Shown: positions 1-16,300 of the stretch, piece after piece
How the letters are laid out: each line of letters begins with the position of its first letter
How positions within the stretch are numbered: the first letter of the stretch is position 1
Source of the DNA: Hirudo medicinalis
Lineage: Eukaryota; Annelida; Clitellata; Hirudinida; Hirudinidae
Direction of reading: 5' to 3'
Length of the DNA stretch: 64,000 nucleotides
Assembly (NCBI GenBank): GCA_011800805.1
Contig: MPNW01000067.1
Location: forward strand, 119,848 to 183,847
The notes under the pieces: generated by a model
Seen by the model: only the letters and a program-made list of their open reading frames with translations
Database searches by the model: none
What the model was told of the DNA's origin: nothing
Program-made: the position numbers and the translations under genes

Positions 1-421
1 GGTGTATTCGCTGCAGTCAGTTGCTTAGCATGCTCTTTGATCCCAAGAGCCATCTCCTCAAAGAAGCTTATGAAAATGTCCCCTTAAATGTAATTTTATA
101 ACTGTCACAGACTTTCCCCTTACACATAATTACAATTGATAAGTTACTAAACATAACTTAAATACAACACATAATTAAAACAAGCATCAACCTTACCATG
201 TCTAACAAGGCATTTGGCCTCGACAGCAACATCGACTTGTCCGGTTTTTCCAGATTTTACCGAGCTGAAGGGTCTGACATTGACCGAGCCTATGGCTCTG
301 GCATTGGCTGATCTGGTGGCTCCAGCTACGAAATCAAAAAATATTATTGTTGTCTAGACAATACTAGAGTTATGGTGCAATACCTACCTTCGGTTTTGAT
401 GCCACTTGTCATTCTCGCCAT
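1..421 (-). CDS. Unrecognised protein, first three coding exons (partial)
   Basis: I see three exons on the minus strand. Exon 1 is 421-388 and starts at ATG 421-419. Exon 2 is 325-197. Exon 3 is 82-1 and runs out of the window. Donors (gtaggt, gtaagg) and acceptors (cgtag, ttaag) are good, both introns are phase 1, and the frame stays open for about 81 codons. The N-terminus is basic and rich in Ser and Gly (begins MARMTSGIKTEAGATR). Exon 3 encodes an amphipathic helix-like stretch containing FFEEMALGIKEHAKQL. I do not recognise the family, and no signal peptide or membrane segment is visible. Splice quality and the open frame make it a likely real gene; the function is unknown. Confidence 0.6.
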
Positions 422-1578
422 TTAAGGTGCGACTAGAGTAACAATCTTTTTAAGTTTGTGCGTCATCATAACCGCAAAATAGAATACATGTGTGTGGTAT
501 TGCAGCGCGAATATAAGACCCTCCCAAGATCTCCAACGCGACAACACACCTACCACCATCTATCGATAGAAATCTCCTTAACGGTAATTACAATGATAAC
601 CATTATCGGTAAGACTAGGAATACTTCAAAAATGTATAATAATTAAGATAATTGTTTAAAATATAGTTTCACATTTATTATTAAACCGTTTTTAATATCA
701 TTTGCCCAATAAACTAATATTTATTAAGAACTAGAATGATTTAATTATTAAATTAATAACAGAAATTTTGCATTAGAGCTAAATCGGTACTAAATAAGGT
801 ACTAAAAAAGCAGAACACTCCCGCCAAGTATGCCGTCAAAATTGCCACTTTTTGAACTCTTATTAACTAATATCCAGCCTCAAAAAAATTTAATTATTAA
901 TGTTTCAAAATATTAGGATATTATCCTACTTTGTCTTGAATGTAAGGAATTTTTTATTAATTCTTATACCTAGAAATTTGTCATTTAAGACGAAACGCCA
1001 TCTATAGCTCACACTTGTGTGAAGAATGGTTTCTGTAAACTATTGCACATAACTTGCTTTGAAGGCGTTGCCTCTAATGTGAATGATACTTACATAGTTG
1101 GTTAAGAAAGAAATAATTTAATGCTTAAGGGTGGCATTAAAATAATTTGGGGTGCAAAGAATAAGAAAGCCCTAAGGCGACATAAACGCGACAAGGTCAC
1201 CTCATAATTTATAACAAAACGTGCTTGATAATAAGTAATTTCTGATTGTCGACTGTTTCCATTTCTGAACCCAAAGTAAGCGGATGTATTTTGCAAATAC
1301 ATGCATTATTTGTTCTACTGCTTGACTATGTCAAATCTGGATTTACAGAAATTTGCAGAACTCGCCTGATTTTAGCTATTAAAATTTAAATGAACAACAA
1401 TACAATGTTTTTGCAAAGCACGTCCTAATTTCGTTCAAGTTCGCTGTAATATCCTGTATAATTTTGGTGTTTGTAGTAGGGTATGGAAAACATTTTGAAA
1501 CGTAAGAAAACGCTACACGAAGCAGGCACTGTTGCCGACAGTTCTGTCGATGCAGAATCAACAGCTAATGATTTATAA
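422..1578. other. Intergenic, nothing recognised
   Basis: AT-rich sequence upstream of the minus-strand gene at 1-421. The short open frames at 458-646 and 1102-1302 have no splice support or recognisable motif. Any promoter of the leftward gene should lie just right of 421, but I cannot point to a specific element. Confidence 0.4.
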
Positions 1579-2023
1579 ATGAACAAAAATAGGCCTGCAC
1601 CAAAGTTAAGAAAATACGATGAAAGATATATTGAATTTAGTTTTATTCAAATTCAAATTCTGAACAACCAATGTCTAATTTGCAAAAAAATTGTCTAATG
1701 AAGCTCTCAAATTAATAAGATGCTGGGCATTAAATATTTAGCTGGATTTAGCTGGAAAACCGAAAGTATTTTTCCAAAAAATAAAAACGTCAGACAGCAT
1801 CTGGATTCCTTGGCTGAACGTATTTATGTGAAACGACATTTTCAGCACTTACTGCTGCAAAGACTAAGTTTAGATCAAAACTTGGCGTTGAACGTGACAT
1901 GAGTGTGTGCCTAACCATAATAGCACCAAGATTGATAGTATGTGCAAAAGCAAAACAAGCCCATCCTTCGTCACTGACGTCATTGATATTGGCGAAACCG
2001 ATCTTACTGATTTCTTTAAAATG
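1579..2023 (+). mobile_element. Decayed hAT transposase (ZBED5/SCAND3-like) with large internal deletion
   Basis: Only the two ends of a hAT transposase remain. From 1579 the frame reads MNKNRPAPKLRKYDERYIEF and then a CLICKK zinc-knuckle half, which is the BED-finger start typical of ZBED5/SCAND3-type proteins (KYDExY...QCxIC). The frame is broken by a stop and a shift near 1698. From 1840 another frame carries the C-terminal hAT dimerisation signature: FSALTAAKTKFRSKLGVE followed by a DMSVCL...APR...KQAHPSS pattern, ending at a stop near 2021-2023. Several hundred codons between these ends are missing. It cannot be functional. The call rests on remembered family motifs. Confidence 0.72.
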
Positions 2024-2212
2024 ACAATGTTGCGGGTCAGCGCCGGATTAAGCCTATGGGAGGCCTGGGGCCTGCCTTCCAAGCGGAACCTTTCCAACTC
2101 CCCTTATTGCATACACCATATCACCACAGACTAGTAACCTGCTAGATCAATAAGACACTTTTACTTAGAAAATACTGAACGGGGACTATTCTTCCAATGC
2201 CATAATATTAGG

Positions 2213-2305
2213 GCTGCAGATCGATTAATATTTTTAATCGCGATTAGTCGTGAGATTAATAATTTTAATCGCAGTTAACGCATTTTTAATCGCACCATCC
2301 CATTT
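2213..2305. repeat. Internally repetitive ATTTTTAATCGC sequence, hAT-terminus-like
   Basis: About 90 bases contain several direct and inverted variants of TTTTTAATCGC and GATTAAT (for example AATCGCGATTAGTCGTGAGATTAAT). Sequences beginning GGGCTGC and carrying GATTAAT/AATCGC arrays are, as I recall, found at the ends of hAT elements in animal genomes. It lies near other hAT debris. Confidence 0.4.
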
Positions 2306-2812
2306 TCCAATAAATTTCCTGATATTATGATAATATGTTATGCATAAACACGAAATGAAATGAACACAAATTGTACTTATCAAATTTATTTACACAGAGA
2401 AATTCAGTTAACGTTATTTAATTTTCATGAAAAAGTATAACTAACAAGCTAATATGGTTAAAATCAGAAAATGGATGGAGTTACAACCATTTCAGTCCAG
2501 ACACTTTTCTCGATTTTCGTATGGCAAAATCGCTGATGATGTCACGCAAGTCCAATTCACGCAGTATATCTGACTCGATGCTCATGACAGCCAGATTTAC
2601 AAGTCGTTTCTGCTTCATGGATTATCGTAATCGCCCTTCCCCCCCCGCCTCTTAATGCGGCCCTGTTGCGGGTAGTTGATGAAATCGAATCAATGATATT
2701 TTTTAATAGCCCTCGTCAGAAGCAAGCTTGTATTGTGGCGATAATCGGCATGTTATTCTGATTAAATTGTAAGAGATAATTTTTTTTCCATTTTACTTGG
2801 ATCCATTAGCTA

Positions 2813-2875
2813 TGCCAGAGCTACATAAGGGTCCGTGGTGCAAAGAGTTTGAAGACCGCTGGTCTGGCCGTTAAA
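2813..2875. mobile_element. hAT/Charlie-like terminal sequence
   Basis: The stretch GTCCGTGGTGCAAAGAGTTT followed by GAAGACCGCTGGTC resembles the 3' end of hAT-Charlie elements. Its reverse complement contains CAGCGGTCTTCAAACTCTTTG, close to the usual CAGNGGTTCTCAAACTTTTTG inverted repeat. I did not find the opposite terminus with confidence. It may belong with the transposase relic at 1579-2023. Confidence 0.45.
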
Positions 2876-2941
2876 ACGGAAACGTCCCATCTTAGGCAAC
2901 TTTCCCCTACAACAATTTGCATTTATTATTATTGTTGTTGA

Positions 2942-2979
<38 letters not shown>

Positions 2980-3622
2980 AATTAATTAATTAATTAACAA
3001 TGTGAAAAGCAATGAAAGTCAAAAAGCAAATCAACAAAACAACATATCTACAAAATCAGATGTCATAAGCTCTGCACCATAAAAAATTATCTAAATTATG
3101 TCACATTCAAAGAAGTGATTTTCCGTAAGGCAAATTTTTATCAAATTATTATTAAATTCACGGTTTATTATTTTTTGTTAAGTTTACGCCTGTTTTCTAA
3201 CTTCAATGTATATCCTTAACAGATTCTAGGTTTCTGACCGGCTTTGCCAGTCCTCAGAACTCGCGAGTTATATTATGTTTTTCTTGAGTGATGATATTTT
3301 TGCTATTTGTTTTTGAATAATTGTTTAAAATTGCAGTTTGAAGGCATTTAGTTAAAAGGCTGTCAGACTAGGTTTTTCTATTTTTCATAAATTATTTTGC
3401 ATAACACAGCTGCATGCTAAACCTCAATGATATTGTAATGGCTTTTTACTAGAGTTTTTAATGAGCGTCATAAATAAACATTTATGAGAAATCTACTCCG
3501 CCAACGTAAAAAAGTTCGTTTTTAAACTTTATCAGGTTGTTATTGTTTGACTTGATATCTCTAACGGTCTGTTGCTGGGGAAGTGTGGGCGCTGGTTTGG
3601 GCGCGTTTGGCCCTCTAAAATA

Positions 3623-8309
<4,687 letters not shown>

Positions 8310-10081
8310 ACTCAGGTTGTTTTCATATTTTTTCTCCTGTATTTTCCATGATTTTCAACATCTCTTCTAAAATTAGTAGCACATTTATGCACATCACCAG
8401 TCATGATCATTATAATTGATTGACTTTATATATTTAAATTGATTTTCAGCCTTTTTAGGAAATCTTATGGTTGACCCCAACTCAAGCTCAAGCTTACATC
8501 CTAGTTGCAAGTGCTGGTTCATGTTCAACATTGTTTTTCTTGCAAGATTTTCACATGTTTGTTTAACTGTGTGCTCACTTGTACATTGTCTTCAAATGTT
8601 TTCATTTCACTTCATTGTTTTGGTGTTTGATATTATTTCGGCCAGCATATGGCAATATGATTTAAGCTAGCTTGGATATAAATTTATATTTTGGGCATTT
8701 TCTATGGATTAGAAAGGGGTTTCTGAAATTACTAATGAAACCTTTGTGGATTATCGTTACAGTTATTGTCTCCATGCCGTCTGCCTTGATTACCATGCTG
8801 TCGCATGACATACTTGTGTTTTGAGTCGATGTTATTATGGGTGTAGATTTTGAGCAGTTCCTTTGCCTTTGTAAACAGTTTTCTATTACTGTACATTATT
8901 TTGTAAATTTACTTGCATATTTATTTTTGAATCAGATTGTTATAATTCACAATATGGCAGCTAAGTTGCAATATTTTCCTTAACTAAATTACAGCAAACA
9001 TAAGTCAGTTTGAACCTCACATTTCATCTCAGGTAGTAGATTGATTTAACCCACATTTTAATGCGCAATAAGGAATTTGTTTTACCATTTCATCTTGATC
9101 TCAGGTAACCTTTTTGTATCTGTTTAAAATATTATAGGATTATTCTTACAATTACAATATAGATTTATTTTTGAAAGTATTGCAAATTTTTTGCAAATGA
9201 AAATAAAAGCTCCTAAGCCTGATTTTATCATATTAACTTCCTTGGGTGGCATTTGCCATTGATGGAATTTCACTACATAATTTAAGCTATTTATCTGAGT
9301 GTTTTTTCTGCTATATTTTCTTTATTTTGGAGCTCAATTTGTTAGTCCCGCATGCCTTGGAGAGAAAATAATCAGAGATCAAATGAATGACTCCGAATGC
9401 ATCTCTATGACTTTATGGCTCGACTATTGTTAACTTATTTCTCGCGGATGAAGTGTGCCCACGCGATTGCCAAAATTAAAAAATTGTAAATTAGAACAAT
9501 AATTGAATTAATCTGCGGTGTTCAAAATTACTTTAAAGTGTGACACTATTTCAAATGTCAACTTATTTAGAATTTTGATTTTGAGGGATCGAGTCTCGAT
9601 TTAAAGGACTGAAATTTCTCATAAATGATCTAATATTTTGGCATGCAGATATTAAATTTAAAACGTCAGGATTATTTAAAATAATTCGTAAATGTTGGGT
9701 TATATCTAACATTTTACATAATATCTTTGATCAGCTGTTTTAATTTCCATCAGCAAATGCTCCGTACATACTTATTTTTCAGAAAGGCGGTTCAAAATCT
9801 GATAAATCATTACATATTGCTGAATAATCTGCTATGTCATCCTATATGCATGCTTTCATCAAATTTGGAGTGTTTCAAAAGTTGAGGAGGTTTTGGTTTT
9901 GCTCAGTAAATAAATGTGGGATAAAGAAGTTATACGTTCGAGTCCTTTTAGCAAATGTGAATTACACTCTTCTTACTTATTTTTCTTGCATAATGTTACT
10001 TATTGCATTAAGTAATTTAACACTTAAGGATGCATTTATATTCGATAACACATAAAATAATATCGTTAGCCGTATCCGGGT
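8310..10081. other. KDM7 3' flank and intergenic region
   Basis: AT-rich sequence, probably the 3' UTR of the demethylase followed by the upstream region of the RMDN1-like gene. An AATAAA occurs near 9200. Open frames at 8467-8670 and 9834-10055 lack splice sites or motifs and I regard them as chance. Confidence 0.4.
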
Positions 10082-11405
10082 ATGCTCCGTCTTGCTAGCG
10101 TTGTACCATTGTCTCGGGCTTTTATGGAGAAAGGTAATATTATTAGTTACTGCATTTTTTATGGGATATAAGTACCAATTAACATTTTAAAGGTGAAGAT
10201 AAACTAGAAATGAATGAACCGAAGTCCAACATAAACCCAACTCCTAGTCTCATTGAAATACTTAAAAAAGCAGATGAGCTTTACATGAACAATGAAGTTG
10301 ACTTGTTATATGAGTATCTAAATCAATTCAAAGAATGTGGAGAGGCTGAGGTATTGTGGCGAATTGCAAGGGCATTTTGTGACAAAGCCAAACTAGTTTC
10401 AGATGTTAAGATTAAGAAACAACTGATTCAAGAAGCATTTTCTTTTGCTGAATCAGGTTTGAGAGCTGGAGAAGATAATTTTGCCTGTCATAAAGTTTAT
10501 TTATCACTTTATTTGCCAAAATACTTTCATCAATTAAGACAACATTTATAATATTTTTTTAGTGGTATGCTATCTTGCTCGATTATGTTGGTGAGTTTCA
10601 AGGAACAACGGAAAGGCTTCTGAAAGCTTTTGAGATAAAAAAACATTTCTTGGTACATCTACCTTTAATTTTCTTTCATTTAATTTGTTAATTCATTTGA
10701 TAATTATTCCAGCGACAGTAATGAATGTCACTTTTATTAAAAATGCTTTTAGAGGGCAATTGAACTAAATGGCAAAGATGCAACTTCTGTTCATTTGTTA
10801 GGTTATTGGTGAGTCACTGTTTTTTATGTTCTAATTTGATACAAAATGAATAACTATTGTTAATTATTATGTAAATTTTGTTGATTCCTTATATCATAGC
10901 ATTTTGTAAAAATGTTGTAAGGTGTTTTGTGTTTGCGGATCTTTCTTGGTATCAAAGGAAGCTTGCCTCCCTTCTATTCACCTCTCCTCCTTCTTCAACT
11001 TATCAAGAGGTCAAATTTTGTCTACTGCATATTATTGACAACTTAAATATTGTCTTAAATTTCAGGCATTAAGTCACTTTTTGATGGCAGAAGAAAGTAT
11101 TTATTACATTTTTTAAGAATAATTTTTATTTCTAATATCTCACTTTTCAGTTGAAGAGGGATTTTATAGCATGAATTTACTAATGATTGGAAAAACATAC
11201 CTGAGGCTGAAAGAGAAAGAACTTGCCAGGAAATATCTTTTTAAAACAATTGCATGTAATCCTAAAACTGAAGATGACAAGAAAGTAATAATGTTTTGTT
11301 CTGTTGAACCATGTTGAAGCTTTTGGTATGGTTTTGGCTCATTAATTAGTAAATTTGTAATTGTAGGCAATTTTGGAAGCCACTACTTTGCTAAAATCTC
11401 TGTAG
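10082..11405 (+). CDS. RMDN1: Regulator of microtubule dynamics protein (RMDN1-like), 263 aa, 8 exons
   Basis: Exons: 10082-10133, 10193-10494, 10563-10652, 10753-10808, 10922-11009, 11066-11096, 11151-11284, 11367-11405 (792 nt, in frame). The order of conserved blocks follows vertebrate RMDN1: LWRIARA; a WYAI block; IKKHF; ATSVHLLG; WYQRKLASLLFTSPPSSTY; NLLMIGKTYLRL; and a short C-terminus ending in LLKSL. The fold is a run of TPR-like helical hairpins. RMDN proteins associate with microtubules, spindle poles and mitochondria or ER contacts. The first exon encodes MLRLASVVPLSRAF, an uncharged-to-basic start that could be a short mitochondrial presequence. It is somewhat shorter than human RMDN1 (about 314 aa), mainly at the N-terminus, so an upstream exon cannot be excluded. 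RMDN1 rather than RMDN2/3 is preferred because there is no N-terminal extension. Confidence 0.9.
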
Positions 11406-13380
11406 AATTAAATCTTCCCTGAATACCTTCTGATTGCATCACATGAAATTAATGCGACAATGCAAGGCTGTCACTGCTTTAATTGTTATAACTGAGAATA
11501 TATTGTAATTTAGTTAATTTTATTTATAAAGCTCTGCATTGTAGAATCAGAAGTTGTCATTAAACTTTGTTTCTAACATGGAATTTATTGACTTGCACTG
11601 CAATTCTCACAAAAGGCTTAGAATTAAAAATCAAGTTACAATTGTGGTGAAATGATCAAAACCAGAAGGGTCTGGGAGGGATTCCATTGTTACAGTATAA
11701 CTCCTAAGAAACTCTAAAAAAAACTCGTTAAATGCTTACTGGTCAAGATATAGTCAAGAGAGCAAACAAGAATGCCGTCAGATAATTTAGTCTCCCCTAC
11801 TAAAACCGCGTTTGCGCGCCGGTTAGTTGAACCGGGTTCTCAAACTGATTACATGGTAATACTTGGCTAGAGGATCGACCAGACAGATGATTTAATATTG
11901 AGTGACCATCATATAAAGCCGGCTGCCAAGAACCGTTCCTTGCATTACTGGATTGGAGGAATACACCATCAGAAGCCATACAACTCTCCCCGACTCGTGT
12001 GGTGTTTGGTCGACGCACCCGCACATTAATGCCAATTTCAGACAGCCTCCTGTATAGTACAAGAATACGGGAAACTATGAAGGCTGTCAAGTTGAAACAT
12101 GCGGCATTTTACAACATGCCTGCCGAGGAAAGGCCTTTTGAATGTCGGACAGACTATACGTTTCAAGTCAGATGATCGGAGTGATTGGCAGAAAGGCTCC
12201 ATCAGCAAGATGTTGTCCTACAGATCTTATGAAGTAAGACTTCAGGATGGAACCACAAGAAAACGCACATCGAAACATGTTCCACCAAGTCCTACGATCC
12301 ACCGCGCAGGGTCCTCCACCACCTTACTGCACCGGGTCTCCACTTGGGTCTATATGGTGCTGAGCTCGATTGTAATCCGATACCTGTCTCTTTGTTGGTC
12401 AATTCAGCCGATTATTACATTGTTAATGTAACATTGGAGTTCATTTAACATTTCTTTTTAAATTGACATTATTTTTTTTAAATTAGAAATTGTTATGAAT
12501 TTATATAATCTTATGTGATATCCACTATTTTCAAATGTTTTTCATTTTTATGTAGTTATTCTAACTTGGGTATTTTATACTTAACTTCCAGATTTCTGGT
12601 TTTTGTAGTAATTCTTCAAAATATTTAAAATGTTATTGTATGGCAACAATTAATTAAAACAAAATTGGAAGCTCATTATGAAGCGCATCGTAGAACAATA
12701 ATTAAGAAGCGTAAATAAATGTTAATTACATCTTAATATAGATGGACATAATAAATGGGCAATAATATATGTATCTTTGTGCAATATATATGTTGCTCTT
12801 TTCGTTTGCTTCTATCTTATTTGTAGGAACAAATGAATAAAACTTCAAATAACATTCCAACCTTGCGGGACCGTGTTGTTCTCCAGAATTTGTTGACAGG
12901 TCTGTTGCAAACCGACTAAGGTATGTCTGATGGAACTGGACTCGTGATTCTGCGTCTTGGAATTATTAAAAGGCTACTATTTCGATTCCTCAGAAACATC
13001 GCAATACGATCGGACTTTCAAGATTTCATGGTTTAGACCGACCTAAAGGCGAGGTCGGTTATTTATTCGCATTTCAGTCATCTTCCAATTAAAATGTCAT
13101 ACAATCAAGTATGCCTAATAGCTTGATAAAGATTTAGAACCATTCCGGATTGGATTATTTCTTCAGTCATTTTAAGTGGTTTAAATAATTACTGAGATAT
13201 TGATTTGCTTAGGCACTTGCATCTCTAGTCAGTTTTGGGGTTTCTATGGGCTGTGATTCTGGATATGCATTTGGACACTGATTATATAAGTTGAAGGTAT
13301 AAGAATGCTTGTAAGCATTGCTTTTAATTGTAATGCATTAATAAGGATTATTTTTTTAGATATACATCACAAAATCAACA
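11406..13380. other. Intergenic region with a Ty3/gypsy fragment
   Basis: Only the retrotransposon fragment at 11915-12310 is recognisable. The rest, including a slightly GC-richer patch at 12860-13060, shows no gene, tRNA or LTR pair that I can support. Confidence 0.4.
11915..12310 (+). mobile_element. Ty3/gypsy-type LTR retrotransposon, integrase C-terminal fragment (degenerate)
   Basis: From 11915 one frame reads the end of an integrase catalytic domain: LALLDWRNTPSE, then LSPTRVVFGRRTRT. Near 12120 the frame shifts into a second one carrying LLNVGQTIRF...WQKGSI...RSYEVRLQDGTTRKR, the SH3-like C-terminal DNA-binding region typical of gypsy polyproteins. No reverse transcriptase, LTR or primer-binding site is visible. 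It is a short, frameshifted relic. The frames at 11800-12090 (-) and 12099-12431 (+) are parts or shadows of it. Confidence 0.75.
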
Positions 13381-16300
13381 ATGGCTACACTAACCCAGGA
13401 ATGGATATGTTTTATCTTGTTTAGGTTTGCCATGCCTACAGTGTTTTTGGCAGGTTGGTTTTTGAAGTAATTGCAATAATTACTGTATCTAATAGTGAAA
13501 ACAAACATTGAAACTTTTTAAACATAATATTTCAATTTGAGCAATAAGTTCAATATTGTATTAATCATGATTAATGTTGACGATTTGATTTAACTGATTT
13601 AAGTTATTTTTACAGCCACAATATTTCGTTTCAACATATTCTCTCTCGCTTACGGATTCCTCATGCTAGTTAATGCCTTCCTCTCAAGACCAACTTTCTT
13701 CTCAATGACAAGTTAGTGGATCTTCTTCTAAGACTTGGCTACTTGAGTGGAGTTTCAATCATTGCAATTCACTTATAGGAGGCCTGACTGGGAAGTATCT
13801 CATGGTGGCGATGGTTTTAACGAGCATCACCCTTCTGTCACAATCAGTCTTTCAGATATATGCTGCGGTCACTCTTAAACAGCATGCACAATCTTATGAA
13901 GGACCAATCACATTAGAAACTCCTGAGGAATCTTTGGAGTTCCTCAATAGTGATGTGCTTGGGAATTTGTCTGATGTGAACCGTGATGAAAACTACGATC
14001 CAACCTTTAAAGAAGTGCTGGAAAACTCTTTGTTTGATAATAAAACCGTCTCTAATGTGGTCGGAAACTGTGAGTACTAACAGTTACTAAAAATTGAGTG
14101 AGGTACATTTCCTCATATCATGTCATCCATGTAATTGGATATATTCAAATAGTTGACATACTTATGTGGTTAGATAATTATACATAATAGTTGCTAGTTT
14201 GAAGCAATTTACTTCAATTATTCTGGCTCTTATATTTTGATCTCAATCTTCAAAAGTATGTAATTAGACAATGATGACATAAATATTTGTAAAAAGTTAG
14301 TTGTTAATATCACGGAAATCGTGTCTTAAGCATCCTTGAGTCTGATCCGACAAACCAGGAAGTCTGCTCGTGGAGTTTGCATAACAGCAATAATAACAAA
14401 GGCTATTAATTATTTTCAGGCACCCTTCTTGACAGCATACTGGACCAAGTAGGACTTCAAAGGTACTCTTTGTTGTTGTTATTAGGTGTATGTTGATAGG
14501 ATAACGTTGAATGCCTTGTCTAATATAACTTTAGGATTAAGCACAACAATGCTCTGAACGTCATCAGGATTCTTTGTCCTGATGTTGCATCATTTCTAGT
14601 CACCCTGGCCTGCCTTTGGTGCTGCCAAGCATGGCTCTCCAAACCCTCGATTTTTCGACCGTCTTACGCCCGAGCCATTGATGAACAGATCTGCAAATGT
14701 GCCAACATCATCTCTCTCTACCTTGGCAATTCTACCCTTGTTGGTCTCATAGCAACAGCTGGGATACTCTGCCCTTCTCTGATAAATCTGGTCTACTTTT
14801 TAGTTTTCATTCTTTCCATGACCATGTGGTCCTTGGTTATCAACCATAGTCTCCAGCTGCTGTGGTTTCAGAGAATTCGATACTTCACTGCCAGCTACGC
14901 AGCTCTACACCTGCTCGTCATATATCTGAGGCAGTTCCCGAAGGTCAATGAATTCTGGGGGATGCACATCACTGAGGGCAGTCTTTGTGACAGGTAATTT
15001 GTTGACTACCTTTTGATGACTACTCAACTTCTGAGAATCATTTGTTATATTTGAAAATGTGGTCTTAAAATTCTTAATGTGTCTGGTGATTCATAAATTC
15101 AAAAAAATAAATATTACATTTTTGTCCTTCTTGGGTGAGTGGTGCATAAATGCAAGTTTTTAAGTTTATGTGCAATTGTTTTACCATTCAATTTGCTACT
15201 ACTTCAACTATTCACTTGCCACTTCTAATAACTCAGTACGTAATAAATCTTTCTCGGATAGGTTGCTCGGGGTGACGAGATTTACCTCAGTCTCCAATGG
15301 TTGTGGAGAACCTCAATTCATTGACCTGAGGAATGATCTTCCTCCTCTGAGATATGTCCACGTGGTTGTCCTAGTATTGTTGTACTTTGTACTAGCTTCT
15401 GAAATTAGAAGGTGGATGTTAAAGGTAAGAATTTAATGAATGGATGTTCAAGCTCATTTTTTTCCTCATCCTGGTGATGATGCTTATGCACTTACTATTT
15501 ATAAGTGTGATAGAATCAAACTAATTTTTGTAATATTTGGTTTTTTATTTAAATTATAAACGAATGTTGGTACCTCTCATAAATTCAAAGCCATTCTCCT
15601 CATTCATTAACTATGCTTAATGTATACTATGCTGTAATGTGATTTGAGAGAGTGCCAGATGAGGAGAATACTTCTGATAGAAGTTGTTATTGGTGCTAAG
15701 GGGATTAGAGCTCAACGAATTTTGTAAACAATGGTGAAGCTCTACATGCATTTGTAGATCTTTATAACAGATACAAAAGAGCAGCAAATAAAGATTGACA
15801 AAAATTGTTATTTTAATTGGTTGGTAGATTTCTATGATGCAAATTGTTAGATACTGCTGCTGATATGAAACAATTTCCTCAAATATAGTTTTGGGCCTAG
15901 TTCAAGCTACCTATGAGATGCCGGCTGATTTGAAGCAACCACACCATTTCTGCACCACATTCATAAACTCTCGCATATCAAAACTATTTGCAGATGAAAT
16001 TCCTCACGATCAGAAATGTCGTCAACTTAAACAGTATTCATCAAAAGATTTTGTTGAAGGGAGATGCTGAAGAGGTGAGAGTATGAATTGAAATTCAATG
16101 TAACTATGAGTAATCCTTACTACTTATTAAAAATACAAAATTGTTAGGCTATTACAAGCATTTGATGTGTTCATTATTATTATGTGTTTATTATTTCAAT
16201 TACTGTTAATTTGTTTTTGAAATTGCTTTCATGACATTGCTCTCATGATTACTCCAATTGTCTCATTGAAATGTTTGGATTTTAATCAATAGCTTGTCTG

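Larger units (their letters stand above)
2024..3622. other. Intergenic region with transposon debris and an ATT microsatellite
   Basis: Besides the two hAT-like pieces listed separately, there is an (ATT)n/(AATT)n simple repeat at about 2945-2996. I see no gene. A pyrimidine-rich run near 2640 is unremarkable. Confidence 0.4.

Noticed and set aside
9834..10055. 73-codon open frame upstream of RMDN1-like gene
   Set aside because: No homology, no splice continuity with the gene at 10082, and composition like the surrounding AT-rich DNA.
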